From: CAMASH01 sp041746635
GTDB lineage: Bacteria > Verrucomicrobiota > Verrucomicrobiia > Chthoniobacterales > Terrimicrobiaceae
Length of the DNA stretch: 45,312 nucleotides
Reading direction: 5' to 3'
NCBI GenBank assembly: GCA_041746635.1
Contig: JBGTGQ010000013.1
Span: 1-45,312 of the forward strand
Shown one piece after another: positions 14,565-22,832 of the stretch. Positions within the stretch are counted from its first letter, which is position 1, and each line of letters begins with the position of its first letter. The notes below the pieces were generated by a model, which was given only the letters and a program-made list of their open reading frames with translations, ran no database searches and was not told the DNA's origin. The translations under genes were made by a program, and so were the position numbers.

Positions 14565-15740
14565 CTACCCCGGACACAACTCCGTCGCATGGTGATTTGT
14601 CACCGGCACGGCGGGTTCGGGATACTCATAAATCTTCCCTTCGTAATTGCGCATCACGATTTTTCCCGTGTCGTGATAGAGCACATACCCGGGATTTACC
14701 GGCACCTTGCCGCCGCCGCCGGGGGCATCAATGACGTATTGAGGAATCGCATAGCCGGTGGTGTGCCCGCGCAGCCCCTCGATGATTTCGATCCCCTTGG
14801 CCACGCTGGCCCGCAGATGCGATGAACCTTGGATCAGGTCGCACTGGTACAGATAATACGGCCGGACGCGACAGAGCAGGAGTTTATGAACGAGCTCACG
14901 CATCGTTTCCACGTCGTCATTCACCCCCGCCAGAAGCACGCTCTGGTTGCCCAGCGGCACTCCATGATCTGCCAGGCGACCCAGGGCCTCACGAACCTCC
15001 GTGGTCAGCTCGCGCGGATGATTCACATGCACGCTCATCCAGATTTGATATTTCTGCAGCATACGGCAAAACTCCGGCGTGATGCGCTGCGGCAAAAAGA
15101 TCGGAACCCGGGTGCCGATGCGCACAAACTCAATATGCGGAATCGCCCGCACCCGCTGGAGGAGATATTCCAACTTGGCATCGGTGAAGATCAACGCATC
15201 GCCGCCGGAAAACAGCACGTCGCGCACCTCGGTGTGTTTTTCGAGATAAGCGAAAGCCTCCTCGAAATTCGTATGCAACTCCTGCTCGCCCGCCCCGCTC
15301 ACGACCCGGCTTCGGGTGCAATACCGGCAATAGGACGCACAACGATCCGTCACCAAAAACAGCACCCGATCCGGATACCGGTGCACCAATCCCGGCACGG
15401 GCATGTGGCTGTCTTCCCCGCAGGGATCGGCCATTTCCCACGGCGCGGTGTAGCCTTCTTCCATGCGCGGAACCACCTGGCGGCGGATGGGACAGTCGGG
15501 GTTGTTCGGTTCGATCAGGTTGAAAAAATGCGGCGTGATGGCAAGCGAGAGTTTGTTGCCCGCCAGCAAGGCCCCCGCACGTTCCTCCGGCGTGAGGGAA
15601 ATGAGTTCCTCCAGCCGGGCCAGCGAAGTGACCCGATTCTTGAGCTGCCATTTCCAGTCGTTCCATTGAGCCGGATCCACCCCTGGCCAGTGTCCCGGCG
15701 CGGGAGAAATAAATCGGGCTTCCGAGGATTCCTTGTGCAT
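14565..15740 (-). CDS. kamA: Lysine 2,3-aminomutase-family radical SAM enzyme
   Basis: A 391-residue radical SAM enzyme. The iron-sulfur cluster ligands are Cys134, Cys138 and Cys141 (CASYCRYC), preceded by VLFLVTDR and followed by VLFSGGDALIF. The C-terminal half contains PYYLYQCDLIQGSSHLR and VIDAPGGGGKVPVNP, the PLP-binding and substrate region of KamA. The full-length C-terminal region separates it from the shorter EpmB. Its usual partner in N-epsilon-acetyl-beta-lysine synthesis (ablB) is absent here, so its role could be osmolyte synthesis, lysine breakdown or use of a related amino acid. It converges with rpe, with a weak hairpin (14537-14553) in the gap. Confidence 0.9.
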   Translation of the reverse strand: MHKESSEARFISPAPGHWPGVDPAQWNDWKWQLKNRVTSLARLEELISLTPEERAGALLAGNKLSLAITPHFFNLIEPNNPDCPIRRQVVPRMEEGYTAPWEMADPCGEDSHMPVPGLVHRYPDRVLFLVTDRCASYCRYCTRSRVVSGAGEQELHTNFEEAFAYLEKHTEVRDVLFSGGDALIFTDAKLEYLLQRVRAIPHIEFVRIGTRVPIFLPQRITPEFCRMLQKYQIWMSVHVNHPRELTTEVREALGRLADHGVPLGNQSVLLAGVNDDVETMRELVHKLLLCRVRPYYLYQCDLIQGSSHLRASVAKGIEIIEGLRGHTTGYAIPQYVIDAPGGGGKVPVNPGYVLYHDTGKIVMRNYEGKIYEYPEPAVPVTNHHATELCPG

Positions 15741-15955
15741 GGCTACAAGCGGAGAATGCTAGGCGGGATGGTTCTCTTGTCAATCAGGGGTCAACCGGAT
15801 TCCCACCCCCATGTCCCATGAAAACCTTCGCCAACAGGGGGACTTCGCGGAGGCAGGCAACGGACGCCTTGTTCAACCGCCGGATGCGGAAAATCGCAGG
15901 TCCGTTGGTGTGGGAGGGTTCACGGAGTGCCACTCCCCACGACTCTATCCGATCA

Positions 15956-17053
15956 TCAAAGCGCAGCGGCGATGGCCGTTCCCATCCCCGCCGTGTCCAC
16001 CCGCGCCGTGCCCGGCGTATGGATATCCGCTGTGCGCAGGCCGTCCGCGATCACCCGCCGTACCGCTTTTTCGATTCCCGTCGCCGCTTCTTCCTCCCCG
16101 CAGGAGAACCGCAACATCATGGCCGCCGAGAGAATCTGCGCCACCGGATTGGCGATGCCCTTGCCCGCAATATCCGGTGCCGTGCCGCCGCTTGGCTCAT
16201 ACATGCCGAACCGCGCCGCGCCCGCCGTCACCTCGCCCAGGCTCGCGCTCGGCAACATCCCGAGGGAACCGGTCAGCATCGCCATTTCGTCGCTCAGGAT
16301 GTCTCCAAAAAGATTTTCCGCCAGGATCACGTCGAAAGCCTTCGGGTTTTTCACCAACTGCATGGCGGCATTGTCCACATAGAGATGATTCAGCGTCACA
16401 TCGTGGTAATCCTTCGCCACCTGCTCCACCACACGGCGCCAGAGCACGCCGTTTTGCAACACATTCGCCTTGTCGATGGACGTCACCCGGCCTTTGCGCT
16501 TGCGCGCCGCCTCGAAGGCCACCTTGGCGATGCGGCGGATTTCGCTCTCCCAATAAACCATCGTATCCACCGCGAAAAACTCGCCGCCCTCCTCCTTGAG
16601 ATATTTCGGCTCGCCGAAATACAGCCCGCCCGTGAGTTCGCGCACACACAGCACATCGAACCCGCCCTCGACAATCGAGGGATGCAGCGGCGAGGCATGG
16701 GTCAATTCCGGCAGACAAACCGCCGGACGCAAATTCGCAAAGAGCCCGAAATGCTTCCGCAACGGCAGCAACGCCGCGCGCTCGGGTTGTTCAGCCGGCG
16801 GCAGCGATTCCCACTTCGGCCCGCCCACGGAACCGAACAAAATCGCGTCGCACTCCTCGCAGGTTTTCAGCGTTTCCTCCGGCAGCGCCTTGCCCGCCGC
16901 GTCAATCGCCGCGCCTCCGACCAGACGGTCGGTGAATTCGAATTTCAGGGAAAATTTCCCCGCCGCCGCGCGCAGGACGCGCAGACCCTCGGCCATCACT
17001 TCCGGCCCGATGCCGTCGCCAGCGAGAACGGCGATTTTGTACGTTTTGCTCAT
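15956..17053 (-). CDS. leuB: 3-isopropylmalate dehydrogenase
   Basis: A 365-residue NAD-dependent decarboxylating dehydrogenase of leucine biosynthesis. Key segments: IAVLAGDGIGPEVMAEGLRV at the N terminus, FGSVGGPKWESLPPAEQPE, LFANLRPAVCLPEL, ELTGGLYFGEPK, DKANVLQNGVLWR (catalytic Lys), and the metal site in FGDILSDEMAMLTGSLGMLP. The ending GTAIAAAL is typical. The start MSKTYKIAVLAGDG is clear; the frame extends upstream through a palindromic repeat, which is not counted. leuC, leuD and leuA are not in the window. It is divergent from the M15 peptidase gene. Confidence 0.96.
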   Translation of the reverse strand: MSKTYKIAVLAGDGIGPEVMAEGLRVLRAAAGKFSLKFEFTDRLVGGAAIDAAGKALPEETLKTCEECDAILFGSVGGPKWESLPPAEQPERAALLPLRKHFGLFANLRPAVCLPELTHASPLHPSIVEGGFDVLCVRELTGGLYFGEPKYLKEEGGEFFAVDTMVYWESEIRRIAKVAFEAARKRKGRVTSIDKANVLQNGVLWRRVVEQVAKDYHDVTLNHLYVDNAAMQLVKNPKAFDVILAENLFGDILSDEMAMLTGSLGMLPSASLGEVTAGAARFGMYEPSGGTAPDIAGKGIANPVAQILSAAMMLRFSCGEEEAATGIEKAVRRVIADGLRTADIHTPGTARVDTAGMGTAIAAAL

Positions 17054-17124
17054 GCGGCCCGCATCCAAGCAGCCCGCAGCCCGCCGTGCAAGATGCGAGG
17101 AACGAAATCCCTTCGCGCGCGAAT

Positions 17125-17175
17125 GGAGGGATGCGGGCCCTCGCATCCCAGGGTGCCGAGGGCCCGGCACCCTCC
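17125..17175. repeat. Paired palindromes, family D copy 1
   Basis: Two palindromes stand side by side: one with arms GGGATGCG and CGCATCCC around GGCC (17125-17149), the next with arms GGGTGCC and GGCACCC (17151-17175). The same organisation, two adjacent palindromes with a GGATGC-type member, occurs at 39543-39624, and a single relative at 45146-45171. It lies in the leuB/M15 divergent gap. Confidence 0.8.
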
Positions 17176-17263
17176 AGAAGGGCCCCAAATATTGCTATCT
17201 CTCTGGCAAAATGCCCTTTCCTGCCCACCGAATTGTGCTTTGCTTACGCCCGTTCGAAATACA

Positions 17264-17908
17264 ATGCCCGACCCAACCGACACTTCAAGCGATCCAGAGC
17301 AGCCGTCCCTCCTGACCCGGCGGGGCGTTCTCCGGCTGCTCACGCTGTCCGGAGCCGGCCTGCTGGCGGGCACGCAGTCGTCTCACGCCTTCCTGGATTT
17401 CTTTTCCAGCTACAACCCCGCCTCCCCCGCCTCCTTGAAAAGCCTGCGCATCCCTCCGGAATGGCAAAAGGAATTAGGTTCCCAGCTTCCTTACTATGCG
17501 GAATATCTGCGCAAGATCGGGCTGAAACACGTGGCGGTCCGCCAGATCATTGAGCCGCACACCAATGTCCGCGGCAAGATTCGCAACACCCTGCCACCGC
17601 GTTCCCTTTGGGGAAATATCCGCTCCACCCTCAAGGTGATTGACTCCCTCTCGGACCGGCTCGACCTGCCGGTGAAGGACGTGATCTCGGTCTATCGCTC
17701 GCCCGCCTATAATGCCCACTGTCCCGGGGCAAAAAGCAGTTCCTACCATCTGCGAAACAACGCCATGGATGTGGTTTATCCCTGTCCGCCCGGCAAGGTG
17801 GCGGCCATGGCCCGGGCCATGAAATCGTCGGGAATCTTCAAGGGCGGAGTCGGGCGCTACGGAAATTTCACCCACGTCGATACCCGCGGACAGAACGCGG
17901 ATTGGTAG
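17264..17908 (+). CDS. Tat-exported M15/DUF882-type peptidase
   Basis: A 214-residue protein. The N terminus has a twin-arginine motif (LTRRGVLRLL, Arg pair near residues 19-20) followed by a hydrophobic segment and an A-x-A-like cleavage region, so export by Tat is predicted. The C-terminal half carries the Peptidase_M15_3/DUF882 pattern: DVISVYRSPAYN, SSYHLRNNAMDV (zinc-site His and Asp) and GVGRYGNFTHVDTRG (last zinc His). Relatives are murein carboxypeptidases or peptidoglycan remodelling enzymes in the periplasm. It ends one base from the stop of the convergent histidine kinase gene. Confidence 0.86.
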   Translation: MPDPTDTSSDPEQPSLLTRRGVLRLLTLSGAGLLAGTQSSHAFLDFFSSYNPASPASLKSLRIPPEWQKELGSQLPYYAEYLRKIGLKHVAVRQIIEPHTNVRGKIRNTLPPRSLWGNIRSTLKVIDSLSDRLDLPVKDVISVYRSPAYNAHCPGAKSSSYHLRNNAMDVVYPCPPGKVAAMARAMKSSGIFKGGVGRYGNFTHVDTRGQNADW

Positions 17909-17909
17909 C

Positions 17910-18968
17910 TCACGGGGCGGTCGTTTCCGCCAGAGCCTCCGCCTCACCCGCGACAAATCTGCCGTCCGGATCAATCGTGCCGCGCAGGGAGATAATTGCA
18001 TCAAGCACCGCCTTGTCCGGCAGGGAGGAATCGCACCGAAAATCAAGTTTGATGCTTTCGTTCGCCGCGCTATGGCCGAGGCCATCGACCACCCCGCTGA
18101 GGAATTTTCCCAGTTCGAGCTCCTTCGTGTCCTTGGAAACCTTGCGGGAACTCAGCGTGGCCGCATTGATCAGCCGTTGAATCAAAGCCAGCAAATTATC
18201 CGCGCTGCGCTGCGCGATGGCGATGAATGCGGAACGGCGCTTGGAATCCTGTTCCCGCACCAGTAAATCCAGATAACCCATCACCGCGTTCAGCGGGGTT
18301 CGCATTTCGTGACTGATGGTGGAAAGAAAGCGCGATTTGGACTCTTCGGCCTCGGTCTGGGCGGCAAACGCATCGGCCATCGCCCGTTCCGCGATCTTCC
18401 GCGCGTTGATGTTCATCGCGACCGAGAGACGGGCCTGGCAGCCCGCAAACGCAATCGGGTGGGAAGTGATTTCCACATCGAAGGACACACCATCCGCGCG
18501 CATGTGCCGCCATTGCCCTATGTAGGGATACGGCTTGATGCGGGCCACATGCGCCAGAAGTTTTTCAAAATCCTCCTCGCCGTGAATCTTCGCGAGCGTC
18601 AGCCGCAAAAATTCCTCCCGCTTGAAGCCATATTCTTCCACCGCCGCATCATTCACCGCCAGAAACCGCAACGACGCCGTGTCATAGACTAGCACCGGAA
18701 GCGGATTGCGCTGGAAGAGCCGCTCGAACGAATCCCGCGCCTGCTCCAACAACTGCTGGGCCTGATCACGACCGCGCGCGTAATGGAAAACCAGAAAGAA
18801 AATCATCACCGCACTCGCGAACACGACGGACAGCCCCTTCGCGTTCTGCCAGTGCGCGTACAGATTGGGATCCCGCCGGACAAATTGCCACGCCGTCCAA
18901 TCGGACAATACGATGTAGAGCCCTGACAGAAGGGCGTAAATTAAAGCGATGCGAATCGCCGGTTTCAT
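17910..18968 (-). CDS. Truncated PAS histidine kinase lacking the ATPase domain
   Basis: A 352-residue protein. Two membrane helices (about 5-22 and 47-65) flank a short external loop. A PAS domain follows at about 80-190 (PVLVYDTASLRFLAVNDAAV; EYGFKREEFLRLTLAKI). The HisKA dimerisation domain is at about 215-280 with the phospho-acceptor H-box FLSTISHEMRTPLNAVMGYL. The HATPase_c domain that should follow is missing: no N, G1 or G2 box is present, and the protein ends about 70 residues after the H-box helices in a tail with no similarity. It may be a deletion product, or a kinase that depends on a partner for phosphorylation. No response regulator is adjacent. Confidence 0.75.
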   Translation of the reverse strand: MKPAIRIALIYALLSGLYIVLSDWTAWQFVRRDPNLYAHWQNAKGLSVVFASAVMIFFLVFHYARGRDQAQQLLEQARDSFERLFQRNPLPVLVYDTASLRFLAVNDAAVEEYGFKREEFLRLTLAKIHGEEDFEKLLAHVARIKPYPYIGQWRHMRADGVSFDVEITSHPIAFAGCQARLSVAMNINARKIAERAMADAFAAQTEAEESKSRFLSTISHEMRTPLNAVMGYLDLLVREQDSKRRSAFIAIAQRSADNLLALIQRLINAATLSSRKVSKDTKELELGKFLSGVVDGLGHSAANESIKLDFRCDSSLPDKAVLDAIISLRGTIDPDGRFVAGEAEALAETTAP

Positions 18969-19063
18969 GCCTGCAAAGTTCAGTCGGAAAGCCGTCGGGT
19001 GGATTTTTGAGGGGACTCCTATTTTCTACCGGTTGCATTTCAAAATAACAATCTTGGAATGCC

Positions 19064-19603
19064 GGGACACCGGTTTCCGGCGGCATTCTGTACGATTAGG
19101 GCGTCCACCTTTTGGAATACGCCTTCCAATTGATCGATTCCGAGGTCATCGAAGTCTCCGGGTTTGCCAAGGAGGGATTCTGGGCACCTCATACCTCCTG
19201 GAAGAACGACGCTAATGAAGATGAAGGCGTGGCGGTGGTGCGTTTCAAGAACGGCGCCTGGATCAATCTTTGCATCACCCAGCTCGACGCCAACCCGAAG
19301 CCGGGGAATCTCGAGATTCACGGCACCAAAGGCAACTATGTGATCGATTTCGGCGAATACGCCCTGCACCGCGTCGAAAACGGCGTCACAACCGTGGAAC
19401 GCGGCCCGCACTACAAAACCGAATCCCAGCGTTTCTACGACAACATCGCCGCTCACCTGACCCGTGGAGAACCGCTCGTCATTACTGCGGAATGGGCCCG
19501 TCGCCCGATCCATGTCCTCGACCTCGCCGCCCGCAGCGCCCGGCTCGGACGCACGCTGCCGGCCAAGGATTCGCTTCCTGGCACGGCTAAGCGGAGGAAG
19601 TAG
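19064..19603 (+). pseudogene. Gfo/Idh/MocA oxidoreductase C-terminal remnant
   Basis: The frame reads GGILYD, then a TAG stop at 19097-19099, then GVHLLEYAFQLIDSEVIEVS and onward to residue RRK. In Gfo/Idh/MocA enzymes this point normally reads G-x-LYD-[LW]-GVHL, so a single base change made the stop. The rest matches the C-terminal beta-sheet domain (VVRFKNGAWINLCITQL; LEIHGTKGNYVIDFGEYALH; PLVITAEWARRPIHVLDLAA). The whole N-terminal NAD-binding Rossmann domain is missing, and a stop precedes the remnant. The original would have been a sugar-type dehydrogenase; the remnant is almost certainly non-functional. Confidence 0.8.
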
Positions 19604-19727
19604 CGGAGATCATTTCCGCGTGATTCCCAGCCATCTGCCATGTCGGGGCGCGTCGCCCTCAATTCTGTAGCCCGCATCGCCGGGGCGGTTCCTCCCGATG
19701 CCGTCCCGGCGGGATAGTTTTACAGTT

Positions 19728-21869
19728 TCACGTCTGGGAACAACACACGGATCGGTGCCTCAGATGGGTCAAGGTGGCCAGCACGGCATCAAGAATCTCA
19801 TCCAGCCGTTTGCCCGCATCCTCGCCAAGGAAACGCAGGACAAAATATCCATGCCGTTGCAGCAGGGTATCTTTGCACCGGTCTCGACGATACGCTTCGG
19901 TGTCACCCAGGTGCTGCGCTCCGTCGAGTTCGATGACGAGCAGGGCGCTGGGACAAAGGAAATCCACTTCCATCTTCCCGGCATTATCGAAGGGGATGGG
20001 GAGTTCGGCGTTTAGGCGAAAAAGGCCTTTGGTTTGCGGCAGGGTTTCCAGCCGCCGGAAAAGAAACGCCTCACTGGCACTACGCGCTCGGTTGACACCC
20101 TCCGCGTCCGGAGAAAAATGACGTGCCGCATGCACGAATAAACTGGCGAGGGGAGAGTCCACGCCGTCGCGAATCAGACGCCTCACACTGGCCGCGTAAT
20201 CTTTTTTCCATTGCGGATCCATGGGCAACGGAACCTCCACCGGCCAGCCGGGAACGGCACTGGCGGGCAATAATATTTGATAGCCAATAGCCTCGTATCC
20301 CCGGCAGCGTTTATCGAACATGCGCGCGAGCATCGTCACGTCGAGGTCGGCATAATCGTAAATGCGCACCTCGCGTTTTCCTTCGTGCAACCGATGAAGG
20401 CGGCCCGCGTATTGCGCGATGGTTCCGCGCCACGAAACGGGCAGAGCCAGAAACAACGTGTCGAGGCGGGGATCGTCGAATCCCTCACCGACAAACCGCC
20501 CTGTCGCCAGCACGACGCGCGGCCCCTCCGCCAGCCGGGCGAGGGCGGCACCCAATTCTTTCCGGCCGAGTCCGCCTCGCAAAATGATCACCTCGAAAGC
20601 CGTAAGCCCCGCCGCCAATGTGACAAGGTGTTCGGTGCGCTCCGTGAGGACGAGGGGCGAACGGCCTTCGTGAACGGCACTCGCAACATCCGCGCAGATC
20701 AGCCGATTCCGGGATTCGTCCGCTGCGAGGCCTTCGACGAGGCCCTGATATTCCAATCGCGGATCGGACTCCGGCTCCGCGACAGAACGGAAGCCAGTTG
20801 GCCGGACAAACACCTTGTGCGCAAATGGCCGCGCCGCCGCTTGTTTCCTGGCATCCACCCGGTGCCGAACCGGTCCGCATTGCATGAAAATGATGGGATG
20901 ATGCCCGTCCTTGCGTGCAACCGTGGCGGAGAGGCCCGTCACAAATCGCGCCTTGGCCCGGCGGGCAACCAGCTCGAAGCTGCGCGCGGAAAGATGATGG
21001 CATTCATCGACGATGAGGTAGCCGTACTCTCCGACTCGGTCGTCCACCACATCTTTACGGACGAGACTTTGCAGGAGGGCTACATCAAGACTGCCGGTGA
21101 GTTTTTTCCGTCCTCCCCCAAGCCGTCCGATGGATTTCGCCGGGACCCCAAAAAACGTGGAGAGGCGTTCGACCCATTGTTCCAAAAGCTGCTGGCGGTG
21201 AACCAACACAAGCGTGTTGACCTTGCGCTGCGCAATTAACCAGGCCGCGAGGACCGTCTTGCCGAAAGCCGTGGTCGCCGCCAGGACGCCGAAGTCCTGC
21301 GCCAGCATCGCAGCCGCCGCGGTTTGTTGGTCGTCGCGAAGTTCGCCGTGAAAGACGACTTCCAACGGCGCGCCAAGGCAGCGTTGATCGCGGAGGACGA
21401 GTTGGATTCTGAGAGTCTTGAACAGCGCATTTACTTCATCCCAACAACCCCGTGGCAGGGCAAAATGGGACGGAAATTGTTCCGCGCAGGCGATGATGCG
21501 CGGTTTGTCGTACACCGGCAACCGCATGGCCTGCGCCCGGTAAAATTCGGGATTCTGAAAAGCCGCCAGCCGCAGCAGTCGATTGCGTAGCGCGGGTGGC
21601 ACGGTATCATTTTCAAAATAGATCTGGTCGGCCAGAACGGCCTCAACCTTGTCCGGCAGCGGTCCGGGAATCGGGGCTTCCGCGCGTCGGCGGGAGGGCG
21701 GTGCCGCCCACGGCATCGCGTCATCTTCATCATCCACAACCACCCGCACGCCAAGGACCCGCCCACGCTGCTCGGCATCTCGCGCAAGGACCTCCCAGGC
21801 GGTTCCCGGCAATTTTTCCCAGCGAGGCAAGGAACGCCCATTGGTCGGGATGGGGCGCGAACGACTCAT
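19728..21869 (-). CDS. Helicase-nuclease half of a split TOTE-type conflict protein
   Basis: A 713-residue frame. Real homology begins near TAWEVLARDAEQRG (about residue 23); the first 20 residues are out-of-frame primase sequence, so the ATG at 21869 is probably not a natural start. The SF2 helicase core has Walker A TTAFGKT (199-205), DECHH (288-292), LSAT (313-316) and motif VI QYAGRLHR (486-493). The last 80 residues hold a DUF559/PD-(D/E)xK-like nuclease: EVDFLC (Glu634, Asp636), VIELDGAQH (Glu647) and YFVLRF. With the upstream primase frame it forms one chain of about 924 residues if one base is removed. The family belongs to predicted mobile-element conflict (TOTE) systems; its mechanism is not settled. 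Confidence 0.85.
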   Translation of the reverse strand: MSRSRPIPTNGRSLPRWEKLPGTAWEVLARDAEQRGRVLGVRVVVDDEDDAMPWAAPPSRRRAEAPIPGPLPDKVEAVLADQIYFENDTVPPALRNRLLRLAAFQNPEFYRAQAMRLPVYDKPRIIACAEQFPSHFALPRGCWDEVNALFKTLRIQLVLRDQRCLGAPLEVVFHGELRDDQQTAAAAMLAQDFGVLAATTAFGKTVLAAWLIAQRKVNTLVLVHRQQLLEQWVERLSTFFGVPAKSIGRLGGGRKKLTGSLDVALLQSLVRKDVVDDRVGEYGYLIVDECHHLSARSFELVARRAKARFVTGLSATVARKDGHHPIIFMQCGPVRHRVDARKQAAARPFAHKVFVRPTGFRSVAEPESDPRLEYQGLVEGLAADESRNRLICADVASAVHEGRSPLVLTERTEHLVTLAAGLTAFEVIILRGGLGRKELGAALARLAEGPRVVLATGRFVGEGFDDPRLDTLFLALPVSWRGTIAQYAGRLHRLHEGKREVRIYDYADLDVTMLARMFDKRCRGYEAIGYQILLPASAVPGWPVEVPLPMDPQWKKDYAASVRRLIRDGVDSPLASLFVHAARHFSPDAEGVNRARSASEAFLFRRLETLPQTKGLFRLNAELPIPFDNAGKMEVDFLCPSALLVIELDGAQHLGDTEAYRRDRCKDTLLQRHGYFVLRFLGEDAGKRLDEILDAVLATLTHLRHRSVCCSQT

Positions 21870-22503
21870 CCAGAAAAAGCGTGTTGTCCGAATCGCGTGC
21901 GTGCTTTTGCAGAGGCAGCGCGATCAGGTTGCCGAAGCCGCCTTTCGGCAGGGTGTCCTGATTGGGAAAAAATCGGTCGTAGGATTTCAGGCCGATCCCG
22001 GGACGGTTTTCCATGGTCTCGGTGAGAACAAACGCGCCCAACTTGCGCGCCAGCACCGCAGGAACTGCTTCTTGGAAAAAGAGCCAGACATGTCCGCCTT
22101 CGCCCGAACGGGAGCGCTCCAGCGCGGCGGGGATGTCCAGGCTGTGGCAGGTCTCCAGGTAGGCCGCCGCGTCGTCCTTCCAACTCTCCCCGTCAAAATC
22201 AACCGCCAGGAAGAAACAGGTCTCGTCGAGCAGCATGGGATAGACCCCCATCACAATTTCGCCGGCCAAGTGCCGTCTAATCGTCTCATCGGTGACAGCC
22301 AGCCAGGCCTGACACGAGCACTCAGAGCACTTGATGCTCGGCTTTTCACAGACGAACTTCACCCATTCGTTGCCGCAGGCGGGGGAATAGCCGGCGCGGC
22401 CGGTTTTGCGGCTTTCGAATCGCTGCGGATAAACGTCTTCCCGCCCGCGGAAAAGCGAGCGGAACAGCGCGATCTTTTCGGCGGGTGGGGAGTGGTTGTT
22501 CAT
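21730..22503 (-). CDS. Primase half (AEP-TOTE domain) of the split conflict protein
   Basis: Residues 1-230 of this frame match the archaeo-eukaryotic primase domain annotated in TOTE conflict systems. A zinc cluster is formed by Cys43, 52, 59 and 62 (EWVKFVCEKPSIKCSEC). The metal-binding pair is VDFD (101-104), the nucleotide-binding His is in SGEGGHVWLFF (His138), and a third conserved block is DRFFPNQDTLPKGGFGNLIA. After Lys230 the sequence turns into Cys/Arg/Trp-rich nonsense up to the stop at 21730, because the true continuation lies in the next frame. The start MNNHSPPAEKIALFRSLFRG is natural. It is divergent from the AbrB/PIN pair. Confidence 0.86.
   Translation of the reverse strand: MNNHSPPAEKIALFRSLFRGREDVYPQRFESRKTGRAGYSPACGNEWVKFVCEKPSIKCSECSCQAWLAVTDETIRRHLAGEIVMGVYPMLLDETCFFLAVDFDGESWKDDAAAYLETCHSLDIPAALERSRSGEGGHVWLFFQEAVPAVLARKLGAFVLTETMENRPGIGLKSYDRFFPNQDTLPKGGFGNLIALPLQKHARDSDNTLFLDESFAPHPDQWAFLASLGKIAGNRLGGPCARCRAAWAGPWRAGGCG
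21813..21817 (-). other. Frameshift site in a five-A run
   Basis: On the coding (minus) strand, GGGAAAAATTG interrupts the fused gene. Removing one A joins FLASLGK directly to LPGTAWEVLARDAE with no other change. The lesion could be a true indel, a phase-variable tract, ribosomal or transcriptional slippage, or a sequencing error. Confidence 0.8.
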
Positions 22504-22566
22504 TGCGGCACGGAAATTCCAGCATCAATTTGACAGGCTCTCTACCAAATGCCATTTTAATTGCCA

Positions 22567-22830
22567 ATGACACTGACTTTGGACAAAATGAGCCGATTGG
22601 TAGTTCCGAAAGCACTGCGGGACCGCCTCGCTTTGGAACCGGGCGACGAATTGGAAGTTTCCCTGGAGGCGGATAGCATTCGGCTTCGACCGGTTCGCCC
22701 GGTCTCTCCCCTCGCCGAAAACGACGGACTGCTCGTATGTTCCAGCGAGGTACCCTCGTCCGCCTGGGACCTCGGCGCTTTTCTCGAGCAACAGCGGGAC
22801 CATCGGAGTAGGGACATTGGCGGGCTGTGA
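22567..22830 (+). CDS. AbrB-type (VapB) antitoxin
   Basis: An 87-residue protein. The N-terminal 45 residues are a swapped-hairpin AbrB/SpoVT domain: LTLDKMSRLVVPKALRDRLA followed by GDELEVSLEADSIRLRPV. The C-terminal tail (SSAWDLGAFLEQQRD) is the usual toxin-wrapping region. It is followed after two bases by a PIN-domain gene, the classical antitoxin-toxin order, and would repress its own promoter in the 63-base gap shared with the primase gene. ATG at 22567 is chosen; a TTG two codons upstream is possible. No clear Shine-Dalgarno is seen. Confidence 0.88.
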   Translation: MTLTLDKMSRLVVPKALRDRLALEPGDELEVSLEADSIRLRPVRPVSPLAENDGLLVCSSEVPSSAWDLGAFLEQQRDHRSRDIGGL

Positions 22831-22832
22831 GA

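Noticed and set aside
15818..17908. A 696-codon plus-strand open frame covering the leuB antisense strand and continuing into the M15 peptidase
   Set aside because: The first two thirds are the antisense of well-conserved leuB, with Arg/His-rich, low-complexity translation. The only real part is the M15 gene starting at 17264.
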